Below are positions 38,587-46,061 of a DNA stretch of 64,000 bases, piece by piece. Numbering within the stretch: the first letter of the stretch is position 1; each line of letters begins with the position of its first letter. The stretch lies in the NCBI RefSeq assembly GCF_013409595.1, contig NZ_JACCBD010000001.1, positions 1,736,001 through 1,800,000 of the forward strand. The letters are read 5' to 3'. The notes beneath the pieces were generated by a model. That model ran no database searches, was not told the DNA's origin, and saw only the letters and a program-made list of their open reading frames with translations. Made by a program: the position numbers and the translations under genes. Source of the stretch: Leucobacter aridicollis. GTDB taxonomy: Bacteria; Actinomycetota; Actinomycetes; Actinomycetales; Microbacteriaceae.

Positions 38587-39614
38587 TACGCGAGCACCTC
38601 CAGCTCGGTCTGCTGTGCGAGGGCTGCGATGGCGTGCTCGACCTGCACGCCCTCGCCAATGAGCTCGAGCGTGAGCTTGCCGAAGGTGCGGCCGCCGACG
38701 TCAGTGATGCCGCCGTGAACGATGTTCACGCCGACGCCGCGGTCGGCGAGGGTCTGGAACACGATCGGCTGATCTGCGCCGCCGTCGCGGAAGGTGAGTG
38801 CGATGAGCTTGCCGCGGTGCTTCTCGCGCAGCGCGCGGAGGTGTGCGGGGTCCGGCTCGGTCGGGAGCGCTGTCGAGACGAAGCGCCGCGTAGTGTCGGT
38901 CTTCGGGTTCGAGAACACCTCGAACACCTCGCCCTGCTCGACAGCCTTGCCGGCCTCCATGACGGTGACGCGGTGGGCGATCTCGCGCACCACGTCCATC
39001 TCATGCGTGATGAGCAGGATCGTGACGCCGAGGTCGCGGTTGATCTTCGTGAGCAGTGCAAGCACCTCACGGGAGGTCTCGGGATCGAGCGCGCTCGTGG
39101 CCTCGTCCGCGAGGATGAGGCCGGGGTTCGTCGCGAGCGCGCGAGCGATGCCGACGCGCTGCTTCTGGCCGCCGGACAGCTGCTCGATATGTGAGGCGGC
39201 GTAGTCCGAGAGCCCGACAAAGCTGAGGAGCTCGGCCACTCTGGCCTCGCGCTCCGGGCGTGGAGTACCCGCCACAACGAGCGGATACTCCACGTTTTTC
39301 GCGATGGTGCGCGAGTGGAACAGGTTGAACTGCTGGAATATCATGCCGATGCGTGACCGGACGCTTCGCAGCTTGGCTTCGGAAAGGGCGGTGATGTCGA
39401 CGCCGTCCACGAGGATCGCGCCGCTCGTCGCCCGCTCCAGGCCGTTGACGAGCCGAAGCAGGGTCGACTTGCCTGCGCCCGAGTAACCAATCACGGCGTG
39501 GATCTCGCCAGATGCGATGTCGATGGAGACATCGTCGACGGCGACCACCTCGGTGCCGGACCGGCCGCGGGCTGGATACCGTTTGCCGACCCCCTGCAGT
39601 TCAACTTTCGTCAT
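38586..39614 (-). CDS. metN: Methionine ABC transporter ATP-binding protein
   Basis: A 342-aa ATPase with Walker A GYSGAGKST (43-51), Q-loop IFQQFNL, signature LSGGQKQRV, Walker B LILADEATSAL and switch His in ITHEMDVV. The C-terminal NIL/ACT-like domain (about residues 265-342, TFRDGGADQPIVFQTLADRG) binds methionine and inhibits transport when methionine is plentiful. Starts 11 bases after metQ and overlaps metI by one base. Confidence 0.96.
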   Translation of the reverse strand: MTKVELQGVGKRYPARGRSGTEVVAVDDVSIDIASGEIHAVIGYSGAGKSTLLRLVNGLERATSGAILVDGVDITALSEAKLRSVRSRIGMIFQQFNLFHSRTIAKNVEYPLVVAGTPRPEREARVAELLSFVGLSDYAASHIEQLSGGQKQRVGIARALATNPGLILADEATSALDPETSREVLALLTKINRDLGVTILLITHEMDVVREIAHRVTVMEAGKAVEQGEVFEVFSNPKTDTTRRFVSTALPTEPDPAHLRALREKHRGKLIALTFRDGGADQPIVFQTLADRGVGVNIVHGGITDVGGRTFGKLTLELIGEGVQVEHAIAALAQQTELEVLA

Positions 39615-39625
39615 GAAGAACGAGC

Positions 39626-40537
39626 TTAGCCCTTGGTCGCGCGGTAGCTGTCCTCGGCGTCCGCGAGGAGCTTCGCGAGGTCGTCCTGCGAGAGCTTCAC
39701 AGAGACGGCACCCTCACCGACGTAGTCCTTCAGCGCGGCCTGGAAGGTCTCGTTGTTTTGGTAGATGTCGACGAGCTTGAGGTAGGTCTCGTTGCCCTTG
39801 TCCTCGGCGCGCGCCGCGAAGATGTTCGTGTACGGCTCCACCGCAGCGTCGTCGGCGCTATCCGAGCCGAGCGAGTCCTTGAAGTCGAGCCCGCCGAGCT
39901 CAACGAAGTCGTTGTTCACGATGCCGCCGTCGACGTCGGGCAGCGAGGCCGGGATGATGTCCGCCGCGAGCTCGGTGACCTTCACGCGCGACTTGTCGGC
40001 GACGATGTCGTCGGGGGTCGAGGTTGCGCTGCCGCCGTCCTTGAGCTCGAGCAGGCCGAGCTTCTGGAGCACGAGCAGGGCGCGGGCGCGGTTCGACTCG
40101 TCGTTCGGGATCGCGATGGTGCCGCCCTCGGGGATGACCTTCACATCCGTGTACTTGCTCGAGAACAGGTTGAGCGGGTACACGACGGTCGAGCCGAGCG
40201 CGACGAGGTCGTCGTCGGCGTCAACGTTGTGGGTCGCGAGGTAGATGATGTGCTGGAACTGATTGAGGTCGAGGTCACCGGCCGAGACTGCCGGGTTCGG
40301 CTGCGGGTACTCGCTGAAGTCGACGATCTCGACCTCGATCCCCTCCTTCTCGGCCTCCTCAACGAAGGTCTCCCAGTAGGGCTGGCCGCCAGGGACGACG
40401 CCGATGCGCACCGGGCCCTCGGTCTGTGCGTCGTCGGCGCCGGGCGCCGAGTCGCTCGCGCAGCCGGTGAGTGCGGTTGCGGCGATGGCCAGTGCCGCGA
40501 CCGATGCGGCGATGAGACTGCGCTTCTTCACAGACAT
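39626..40537 (-). CDS. metQ: Methionine-binding lipoprotein
   Basis: A 303-aa substrate-binding lipoprotein of the NLPA/MetQ family. Signal peptide MSVKKRSLIAASVAALAIAA with lipobox LTGC (Cys26), then the binding domain beginning PVRIGVVPGGQPYWETFVEEAEKEG and QHIIYLATHN. ATG at 40537 with AAGGA upstream; in-frame sequence beyond it is noncoding. First gene of metQNI. A candidate -10 (CATAGT) and an imperfect palindrome lie upstream; no SAM riboswitch was recognised. Confidence 0.94.
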   Translation of the reverse strand: MSVKKRSLIAASVAALAIAATALTGCASDSAPGADDAQTEGPVRIGVVPGGQPYWETFVEEAEKEGIEVEIVDFSEYPQPNPAVSAGDLDLNQFQHIIYLATHNVDADDDLVALGSTVVYPLNLFSSKYTDVKVIPEGGTIAIPNDESNRARALLVLQKLGLLELKDGGSATSTPDDIVADKSRVKVTELAADIIPASLPDVDGGIVNNDFVELGGLDFKDSLGSDSADDAAVEPYTNIFAARAEDKGNETYLKLVDIYQNNETFQAALKDYVGEGAVSVKLSQDDLAKLLADAEDSYRATKG

Positions 40538-40586
40538 GATGTTCCTTTTCGTTAGGTGTGCGGAGCGTGGGTCGGTGCGGTGGCGA

Positions 40587-40616
40587 GAATCTTGCGCAGT
40601 GGCAAGAATCACTATG
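40587..40616 (-). promoter_or_regulatory. Candidate promoter and operator of metQNI
   Basis: Reverse strand CATAGT (40616-40611) is a plausible -10 box. Immediately downstream lies an imperfect 24-bp palindrome GAATCTTGC-N6-GCAAGAATC (40587-40610, one mismatch), also readable as an 11-bp direct repeat (40581-40591 and 40600-40610). Its position over the transcript start fits a repressor site. Confidence 0.4.
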
Positions 40617-40774
40617 CCCCGACCGGTACTAGACAATCCTCGCCGGAACGGCGCGAATCCCCCAATCGGAGCGTCACATTGCGTCATGCGCATGGGATAC
40701 TGAGGTCGAACATTCAGCGAGTCGGGGCGGAAATCATCGGCACCCGAGTACATCGGAAGGATCCGTCGGTTCAC

Positions 40775-42214
40775 ATGAATCAGCCCACAACTGACCACCT
40801 CGAGGCCTGGAACACAAAGCAGGCACTGGCTGAGCGGATGATCCCGCTCATCGGTCAGCTTTACCGCGATCACGACATCGTCATGTCCGTCCACGGCCGC
40901 AGCCTGATCGGCCGCTCTGCCATCGACATCATTCGGGCCCACAGCTACGCGCGCAAGATCGACGACGTCGAGCTCGACATCGCCGAGACCTCAGCGATCG
41001 TCGAGGCGCTCACCGCGATCCAGCCCGGGCCCGTATCGATCGATCTCGCGCTGCTCGCGAACGGCTTCCGCGCCGCGGCGACCACCGATCTCGAGGCGTA
41101 CCTGCGCACCGAGCTCGCACCGGCACTCGCGGCCCAGCCCGCAACCGGCCGCGACGTCGTGCTGTACGGCTTTGGCCGCATCGGCCGTCTCCTCGCTCGC
41201 ATCATGATCGAGCACGCCGGCAGCCAGAACGGCCTGAACCTGCGCGCCATCGTCGTCCGTAAGAACGGCGAGAACGATCTCCAGAAGCGCGCGAACCTCC
41301 TGCGTCGCGACTCGGTGCACGGCCCGTTCAACGGCACCATCAAGGTGCTCGAGGACGAGAACGTCATCCTCGCGAACGGCGTCCGCATCCAGGTGATCTA
41401 CTCGAGCGACCCGGCAGACGTCGATTACCCGTCGTACGGCATTGAGGACGCGATCCTCGTCGACAACACGGGCCGGTGGCGCGACGCCGAGGGCCTCGGC
41501 AAGCACCTCGAGAACTCGGGCATCTCCCGCGTCATCCTCACCGCCCCGGGCAAGGGCGACCTGCTGAACGTGGTCTACGGCGTGAACAACGACAAGATCA
41601 GCGACGCAGACGCGATCCTGAGCGCGGCCTCGTGCACCACGAACGCGATCACCCCCGTGCTCAAGGTCGTGAACGACACCTTCGGCGTGAAGCAGGGCCA
41701 CGTCGAGACGGTCCACTCGTACACGAACGACCAGAACCTCATCGACAACTTCCATTCGGGAGACCGCCGCGGACGCTCGGCCGCACTGAACATGGTCCTC
41801 ACCGAGACCGGCGCGGCGAAGGCCGTCGCCAAGGCGCTGCCCGAGTTCGAGGGCAAGCTCACCGGCAACGCGATCCGCGTTCCGACACCCAACGTCTCGA
41901 TGGCCGTCCTCAACCTGCAGCTCGAGCGCGAGACGACCACCGAGGAGCTGAATGCCCTGCTCGAGCAGGTGTCGCTCACCGGGAGCCTGCGCACGCAGAT
42001 CGACTACGTTGAGTCGCCCGAGATCGTCTCGACCGACTTCGTCGGCTCGAACCGTGCCGGCATCGTCGACGGCCTCGCGACCCTCGTCACCGGCTCGAGC
42101 GCAGTGCTCTACGTCTGGTACGACAACGAGTACGGCTACAGCTGCCAGGTTGTTCGCATTATCGAGCAGCTCGCGGGCGGACACCCCCTGCAGCTTCCCG
42201 CCCTGGCCAAGTAA
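40775..42214 (+). CDS. gapB: Glyceraldehyde-3-phosphate dehydrogenase, long GapB type
   Basis: A 479-aa GAPDH: NAD(P)-binding GFGRIGR at 132-138 and the catalytic Cys287 in SAASCTTNAITP. The first 125 residues are an N-terminal extension absent from classical 330-340-aa GAPDH but present in the roughly 480-aa GapB of Corynebacterium, which favours the gluconeogenic direction. ATG at 40775; sequence further upstream in frame is noncoding. Divergent from metQ. A GATACT at 40696-40701 is one possible -10 box. The universal stress gene follows 38 bases later. Confidence 0.9.
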   Translation: MNQPTTDHLEAWNTKQALAERMIPLIGQLYRDHDIVMSVHGRSLIGRSAIDIIRAHSYARKIDDVELDIAETSAIVEALTAIQPGPVSIDLALLANGFRAAATTDLEAYLRTELAPALAAQPATGRDVVLYGFGRIGRLLARIMIEHAGSQNGLNLRAIVVRKNGENDLQKRANLLRRDSVHGPFNGTIKVLEDENVILANGVRIQVIYSSDPADVDYPSYGIEDAILVDNTGRWRDAEGLGKHLENSGISRVILTAPGKGDLLNVVYGVNNDKISDADAILSAASCTTNAITPVLKVVNDTFGVKQGHVETVHSYTNDQNLIDNFHSGDRRGRSAALNMVLTETGAAKAVAKALPEFEGKLTGNAIRVPTPNVSMAVLNLQLERETTTEELNALLEQVSLTGSLRTQIDYVESPEIVSTDFVGSNRAGIVDGLATLVTGSSAVLYVWYDNEYGYSCQVVRIIEQLAGGHPLQLPALAK

Positions 42215-42252
42215 GCTGAAGACACAGACACCCGTACAGGAAGGAACTCGTT

Positions 42253-43104
42253 ATGTCCGAGAAGTACCTCATCGGAGTTGACGGATCAGATCACAGCCGC
42301 GCGGCCCTGAAGTGGGGCCTGGCACGAGCGACCGAGCGTGGCGCGTCCGTCGAGCTCATCCACGTCGCCGACGACTCCTTCCTGTCCGAGAGTGTTGCGT
42401 TCCTCTCCGAGGCACAGGCCGCATCCGAGCAGATGCTCGCGCACGAGATCGAGCGGGCCCGCACCGAGCTCGGCTTCACCGGCGAGATCGCCGGTAGCGC
42501 CGTCGTCGGCCACCCGATCGCCGAGGTCGAGGCCGCGTCGAAGCACGCGGACCTCCTGGTTCTCGGGGCGCACACGGGCGGTAAGTTCGCTGGCTCGGTC
42601 TTCGGCACCCGCGCCGTGAAGATCGCCGCCGTCGCGCACTGCCCAGTCGCCGTCATCCCCGCCGAGCAGGAGGACGCCGGAAGCGGCGTCGTCGTCGGCG
42701 TTGATGGGTCCGAGGCCTCGAAGCGCGCGATCGCGTTCGCTGCTGAAGAGGCGTCGTTCCGCGGCGTTCCCCTCGTCGCCGTCTACGCGTGGATGCCGCC
42801 GCTCACGCCAGGGCTCGAGTACCTCTGGAGCGAGGAGCTCGTGACCGCGCAGCAGGCCGCTGCCGAGGAGTCCATTGCCATCGGCACCGCGGGCCTCGCC
42901 GAGCGCTATCCCGACCTCGAGGTGCGCCGCGAGATCGTGCAGGCGCCGCCGGTGACCGCGCTGCTTCAGGTCGCCGAGACTGCTGAGATGGTCGTCGTCG
43001 GCAGCCGCGGACGGGGCGGCATCTCGCGCCTGTTGCTGGGGTCGGTCAGCCACGGCGTGCTCAACGCGCTGCCGTGCACGACCGTCGTAACGCGCGCGGA
43101 GTAA
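42253..43104 (+). CDS. Universal stress protein, tandem UspA domains
   Basis: A 283-aa protein with two UspA domains (about 3-140 and 148-283). The second has a clear ATP-binding G-x2-G-x9-G(S/T) motif in VVGSRGRGGISRLLLGSVSHG; the first has VLGAHTGGKFAGSVFGTRA, slightly different. It is likely an ATP-binding stress or dormancy regulator. AGGAAGGAA precedes the ATG. Lies between gapB and the MBL gene. Confidence 0.92.
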   Translation: MSEKYLIGVDGSDHSRAALKWGLARATERGASVELIHVADDSFLSESVAFLSEAQAASEQMLAHEIERARTELGFTGEIAGSAVVGHPIAEVEAASKHADLLVLGAHTGGKFAGSVFGTRAVKIAAVAHCPVAVIPAEQEDAGSGVVVGVDGSEASKRAIAFAAEEASFRGVPLVAVYAWMPPLTPGLEYLWSEELVTAQQAAAEESIAIGTAGLAERYPDLEVRREIVQAPPVTALLQVAETAEMVVVGSRGRGGISRLLLGSVSHGVLNALPCTTVVTRAE

Positions 43105-43110
43105 TCATCT

Positions 43111-43764
43111 ATGGCTGGCGATCTTCGCATCGAGCGCGTCGTCACCTTCGGGGTACTCGGGGCAGGCCGCCCCGGGTACCCGCCGGAGGGCGTTCCGCTC
43201 GATAACAACGTCTGGATCGTCGGAGACGACGACACCGCGCTGATCATTGACGCCGCCCACGACGCAGACGCGGTCGTGACGGCCGTTGGAGACCGTGATC
43301 CGCTCGGGATCCTGCTCACCCACGGGCACGAGGACCACGTGAACGCAGCGATCGCCCTCGCGGACGCGCTGGACACGCACCTCTACCTGCACCCCGCCGA
43401 CCTCTTCCTGTGGGAGGACACGCACGGCAGCGACAGGCTCCCCGATTTCGAGCTCGCCGACGGCGCGACGTTCTCTGTCGCTGGCGCCGAGCTGGTGACC
43501 CTGCACACCCCGGGGCACACGCCGGGATCGGTGAGTTTCTACGCGGGCTCGCTCGGAACGCTGCTCTCCGGCGACACGCTCTTCGAGGGCGGCCCTGGCG
43601 CCACGCGCTGGGAGTACTCGAGCTTTCCGCAGCTCATCGAGTCGATCAGCGACCGGCTCCTCACGCTCCCCGCGGTCACGACAGTGCTCCCCGGGCACGG
43701 TTCGGCGACGACGATCGGCGCCGAGGCCCCGCAGATCGCCGCGTGGGCCGCGCAGACCAAATAG
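43111..43764 (+). CDS. MBL-fold metallo-hydrolase
   Basis: A 217-aa metallo-beta-lactamase-fold hydrolase with the metal motif THGHEDH (H71, H73, D75, H76), HTPGHTPGSVSF, SGDTLFEGGPGATRW and PGHGSAT. Resembles glyoxalase II-like hydrolases acting on small thioesters; the exact substrate is unknown. Starts six bases after the stress-protein stop, on the same strand. Nearly touches the convergent flavin reductase gene (7 bases between stops). Confidence 0.9.
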   Translation: MAGDLRIERVVTFGVLGAGRPGYPPEGVPLDNNVWIVGDDDTALIIDAAHDADAVVTAVGDRDPLGILLTHGHEDHVNAAIALADALDTHLYLHPADLFLWEDTHGSDRLPDFELADGATFSVAGAELVTLHTPGHTPGSVSFYAGSLGTLLSGDTLFEGGPGATRWEYSSFPQLIESISDRLLTLPAVTTVLPGHGSATTIGAEAPQIAAWAAQTK

Positions 43765-43771
43765 CTCGGGG

Positions 43772-44263
43772 CTAGAGCTGCTCGCCGAGGCGCCTGAACG
43801 TGCGGTCGATGTAGCTCATCGGTTCGGCGGCCTCTCCGAAGTGAGCGTCGAGCACGCCTGCGACGACGATCACTGACGATCCGACCTCGAGCTGGTGCAG
43901 CGAGCGGCACCGCAGGGCGACGCGCACATCGCGCAGCAGCGGCTCCCCTGTCGGCAACGTGTCCCAGCCCTGCTCCGGCGTGAAGCGCTCGGTCCCCGAG
44001 ACGGCAAACGTCTGAGCAATCTCGGCGTGGCGGGCGTCGAGCAGATGCACCACGAACGAATCGGCGTGCAGCACTCCCCCGGCGCTGCCTGTCGCGCGCG
44101 TCACCGAGAAGGAGAGCGCCGGCGGGTCGACTGCCACGGAGGCGACGCTCGACACGGTGAGGCCGACTGGGCCGTCGGGCGTTTGCGCGGTGATCAGCCC
44201 GACACCAGCCGGGTGATCGCGGAACGCCCGCTTCAGTGCATCGCCAGCCTCAAACTCGTTCAC
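43772..44263 (-). CDS. Flavin reductase family (FMN-binding split-barrel) protein
   Basis: A 163-aa flavin reductase-like domain protein (FRDHPAGVGLITAQTPDGPVG, GLTVSSVASVAVDPPALSFSV, HLLDARHAEIAQTFAVSG). Typically supplies reduced flavin to a monooxygenase; no partner oxygenase is adjacent. Its ATG overlaps the stop of the upstream DUF998 gene by 4 bases (ATGA). Confidence 0.88.
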   Translation of the reverse strand: MNEFEAGDALKRAFRDHPAGVGLITAQTPDGPVGLTVSSVASVAVDPPALSFSVTRATGSAGGVLHADSFVVHLLDARHAEIAQTFAVSGTERFTPEQGWDTLPTGEPLLRDVRVALRCRSLHQLEVGSSVIVVAGVLDAHFGEAAEPMSYIDRTFRRLGEQL

Positions 44264-45471
44264 CGATCGTCCTCCGCGGTTCTCTCACCATTCGTGGGTG
44301 CGGCCGGAACCCCGGCCGTCCCCCGGTCCAACCCGGAAGCGGCGGGGGCTATTCCCCGCGGTTCTGCGTAGGCCGCCAATGTGCGAACGTACACGGTGAG
44401 CCACGCGAACAGCAGGCTCGCGGCCATGAACTCGGTGCCCGTGAGGTTGTAGTACCCGAACGGGACCCACAGCAGCACGGCGACGACGATGCCGACAACG
44501 ACAATGAGCGAGAACACGGCGAGCTCCCGAGGCACGTCCACGATTCGCCGGAGCGAAACGAACACCAGCACCGCAAACACCACCAGCATGCCGCTCGCAG
44601 CACCAACGTGCACGACGATGTTCTCGGCGTCGGGGACGGCCCCAGCGATTGCCATGCAGATGCCGATCGCCGCAAACAACCAGGAAAGCAGCCGGACAAG
44701 CTTCGGGTCGTCCGCGTCGCGCGCCACAAGCCCGCGGCGTACGTCGTTGCCGATGTAGTTCGAAAGCGCGATGAGCACGAATCCGGTGATGATGAGCGAG
44801 ACGTTGAATCTGTACCCGCTCTGCCCAGCCTCGTTGCCGAGCTGCGAGAAGTGCAGCTGCCACCAGGACGCATCGGGCGAGCTCACCATGCTCGCCATCG
44901 TGCCAGTGAACAGTTGCAGCGTCGCGAGCAGCGCGATCGACTCCGACGTCACGCGGGACCCGACGAGTGCCCCGATGTAGGTCATCGCCGCGGCCGCAGC
45001 GCCTGCGAGCACTCCGCCGCCGACTGGGTCAACCGTCAGGCCTTGAAATCCAAGCTGGAACAGGCTCGCAATCGCCATGATCGCGAGGTAGGCGAGCATG
45101 CCCGTCGCGAGGGTGAGCGCGAACGCGTCGAAGATGCGCTTAGCGCGCGGCAGCTCGCCCCGCCAGCGGTGCAGCCCACGCTTCGTCTCGACGAGGTGCG
45201 CGAGCAGGTAGGCGAGCCCGGCGCCGGCGCCCGCACACCAGGCCGTGATGTTGCCGAGCGAGCCCTCGCCTGCGAGCGGAAGCCGGAGACCAGGCATGAG
45301 CAGAGTCGTCAGGATCGCTGCAACAACGAACGCCCCGACAGCGAGCTGCGTCGCGCGGGATTCAATGGCGGCCGAGCCGCTGCCTGCCGGCCGGAAACGC
45401 CAGCCCTGGGGCGTCCCGGGCATCGCCTCTCCGTCGCCTCGAGGGTGGCCGTCCGGCTCAGGCTGAGGCAT
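44260..45471 (-). CDS. DUF998 family integral membrane protein
   Basis: A 403-aa protein with about ten helices; the C-terminal two-thirds match the DUF998 pattern (SQLGNEAGQSGYRFNVSLIITGFVLIALSNYIG, AVPDAENIVVHVGAASGMLVVFAVLVF, LWVPFGYYNLTGTEF). Function is unknown. ATG at 45471 is chosen; the open frame continues upstream opposite tRNA-Val, which argues against a longer protein. Overlaps the flavin reductase gene by 4 bases. Confidence 0.85.
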   Translation of the reverse strand: MPQPEPDGHPRGDGEAMPGTPQGWRFRPAGSGSAAIESRATQLAVGAFVVAAILTTLLMPGLRLPLAGEGSLGNITAWCAGAGAGLAYLLAHLVETKRGLHRWRGELPRAKRIFDAFALTLATGMLAYLAIMAIASLFQLGFQGLTVDPVGGGVLAGAAAAAMTYIGALVGSRVTSESIALLATLQLFTGTMASMVSSPDASWWQLHFSQLGNEAGQSGYRFNVSLIITGFVLIALSNYIGNDVRRGLVARDADDPKLVRLLSWLFAAIGICMAIAGAVPDAENIVVHVGAASGMLVVFAVLVFVSLRRIVDVPRELAVFSLIVVVGIVVAVLLWVPFGYYNLTGTEFMAASLLFAWLTVYVRTLAAYAEPRGIAPAASGLDRGTAGVPAAPTNGERTAEDDR

Positions 45472-45551
45472 AGCGTGTGTGGTCAACTGGGGTCCGTTCA
45501 ATCGGCGCGACACGCGGTCCCATCGATTTCGGTTCTCGCGCGATTCCACAC

Positions 45552-45557
45552 TAGACT
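45552..45557 (+). promoter_or_regulatory. Predicted -10 box of tRNA-Val
   Basis: TAGACT 25 bases upstream of the tRNA, giving a transcript start near 45564. This is the same hexamer found at dxs, map and rnpB. Confidence 0.5.
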
Positions 45558-45582
45558 GATCGAGTTCGCTTCGGCGAACGGA

Positions 45583-45658
45583 GGGCCTGTAGCTCAGCTG
45601 GTAGAGCGCCACGTTTACACCGTGGATGTCGTCGGTTCGATCCCGGCCGGGCCCACCA
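45583..45658 (+). tRNA. tRNA-Val (anticodon TAC)
   Basis: A 76-base cloverleaf including encoded CCA. Acceptor GGGCCTG pairs with CGGGCCC (one G-U), the D arm is GCTCAGCTGGTAGAGC, anticodon loop TTTACAC on a CCACG/CGTGG stem, and the T arm contains GGTTCGATCC. The anticodon TAC reads valine GUA/GUG codons. Confidence 0.97.
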
Positions 45659-45662
45659 CTCC

Positions 45663-45691
45663 ACCCCCTTCCGGTTGTTCCGGAAGGGGGT
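45663..45691 (+). terminator. Terminator of tRNA-Val
   Basis: Perfect 12-bp stem (45663-45674 with 45680-45691) and a 5-base loop beginning 5 bases after the tRNA, followed by GTTCTCGTT. Confidence 0.85.
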
Positions 45692-46007
45692 GTTCTCGTT
45701 GCGGGGAGCCCGTGGAGCAGCCAGCACCCTCTCCAGGTCCGTCGAGCCCGTCCGCCTCGATCACTCCGTCTGGGATCTGCCATTCGTCTGCCAGGCTCGG
45801 CCACTTCGGGGATTAGTACCGCCGATCCCATACCGTGGCGGCGAGTATGCGGCGAGCATGCGGCGAGCATGCGCGCGTGTCGTGGCTCGGGCCCCGCCGG
45901 AGGCCAGCACTTCAGCCAGCGGCCGGTCTGTGCAAAGATAGTTCCCTGCATCGCAAGCACCAACGAACAGCACACTCACATCAGTCGCGCAGTGGGGAAG
46001 CGTCTCG
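45692..46007. other. Intergenic leader region before the BCCT transporter gene
   Basis: About 315 bases without a supported gene. It contains three tandem copies of an 11-base unit (GCGAGyATGCG) at 45841-45873 and a possible -10 box GATAGT (45937-45942), which would give the transporter mRNA a leader of roughly 110 bases. Frames crossing it look like chance. Confidence 0.5.
45841..45873. repeat. Three tandem 11-bp repeats
   Basis: GCGAGTATGCG (45841-45851), GCGAGCATGCG (45852-45862) and GCGAGCATGCG (45863-45873); one base differs in the first copy. The 11-base period is about one helical turn, so sites would sit on the same DNA face. Lies upstream of the BCCT transporter gene. Confidence 0.8.
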
Positions 46008-46061
46008 ATGGCTCCCCCTGTGTCTGCTGCGACGTGCACCACGACGGAGATGATTTCGTGA
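46008..46061 (+). CDS. 17-codon upstream ORF overlapping the BCCT start
   Basis: ATG at 46008 opens MAPPVSAATCTTTEMIS and stops at TGA 46059-46061, overlapping the transporter GTG at 46058 (GTGA). GGGGAAG precedes it at ribosome-binding distance. It could couple or tune translation of the transporter, or be a chance frame. Confidence 0.3.
   Translation: MAPPVSAATCTTTEMIS

Noticed and set aside
40538..40774. SAM riboswitch upstream of metQ
   Set aside because: No SAM-I, SAM-II or SAM-IV core sequence was recognised on the metQ strand; a palindromic operator is a better reading.
45472..45975. N-terminal extension of the DUF998 protein to 45975
   Set aside because: The extra 168 codons cross tRNA-Val and its terminator; the ATG at 45471 gives a sensible protein.
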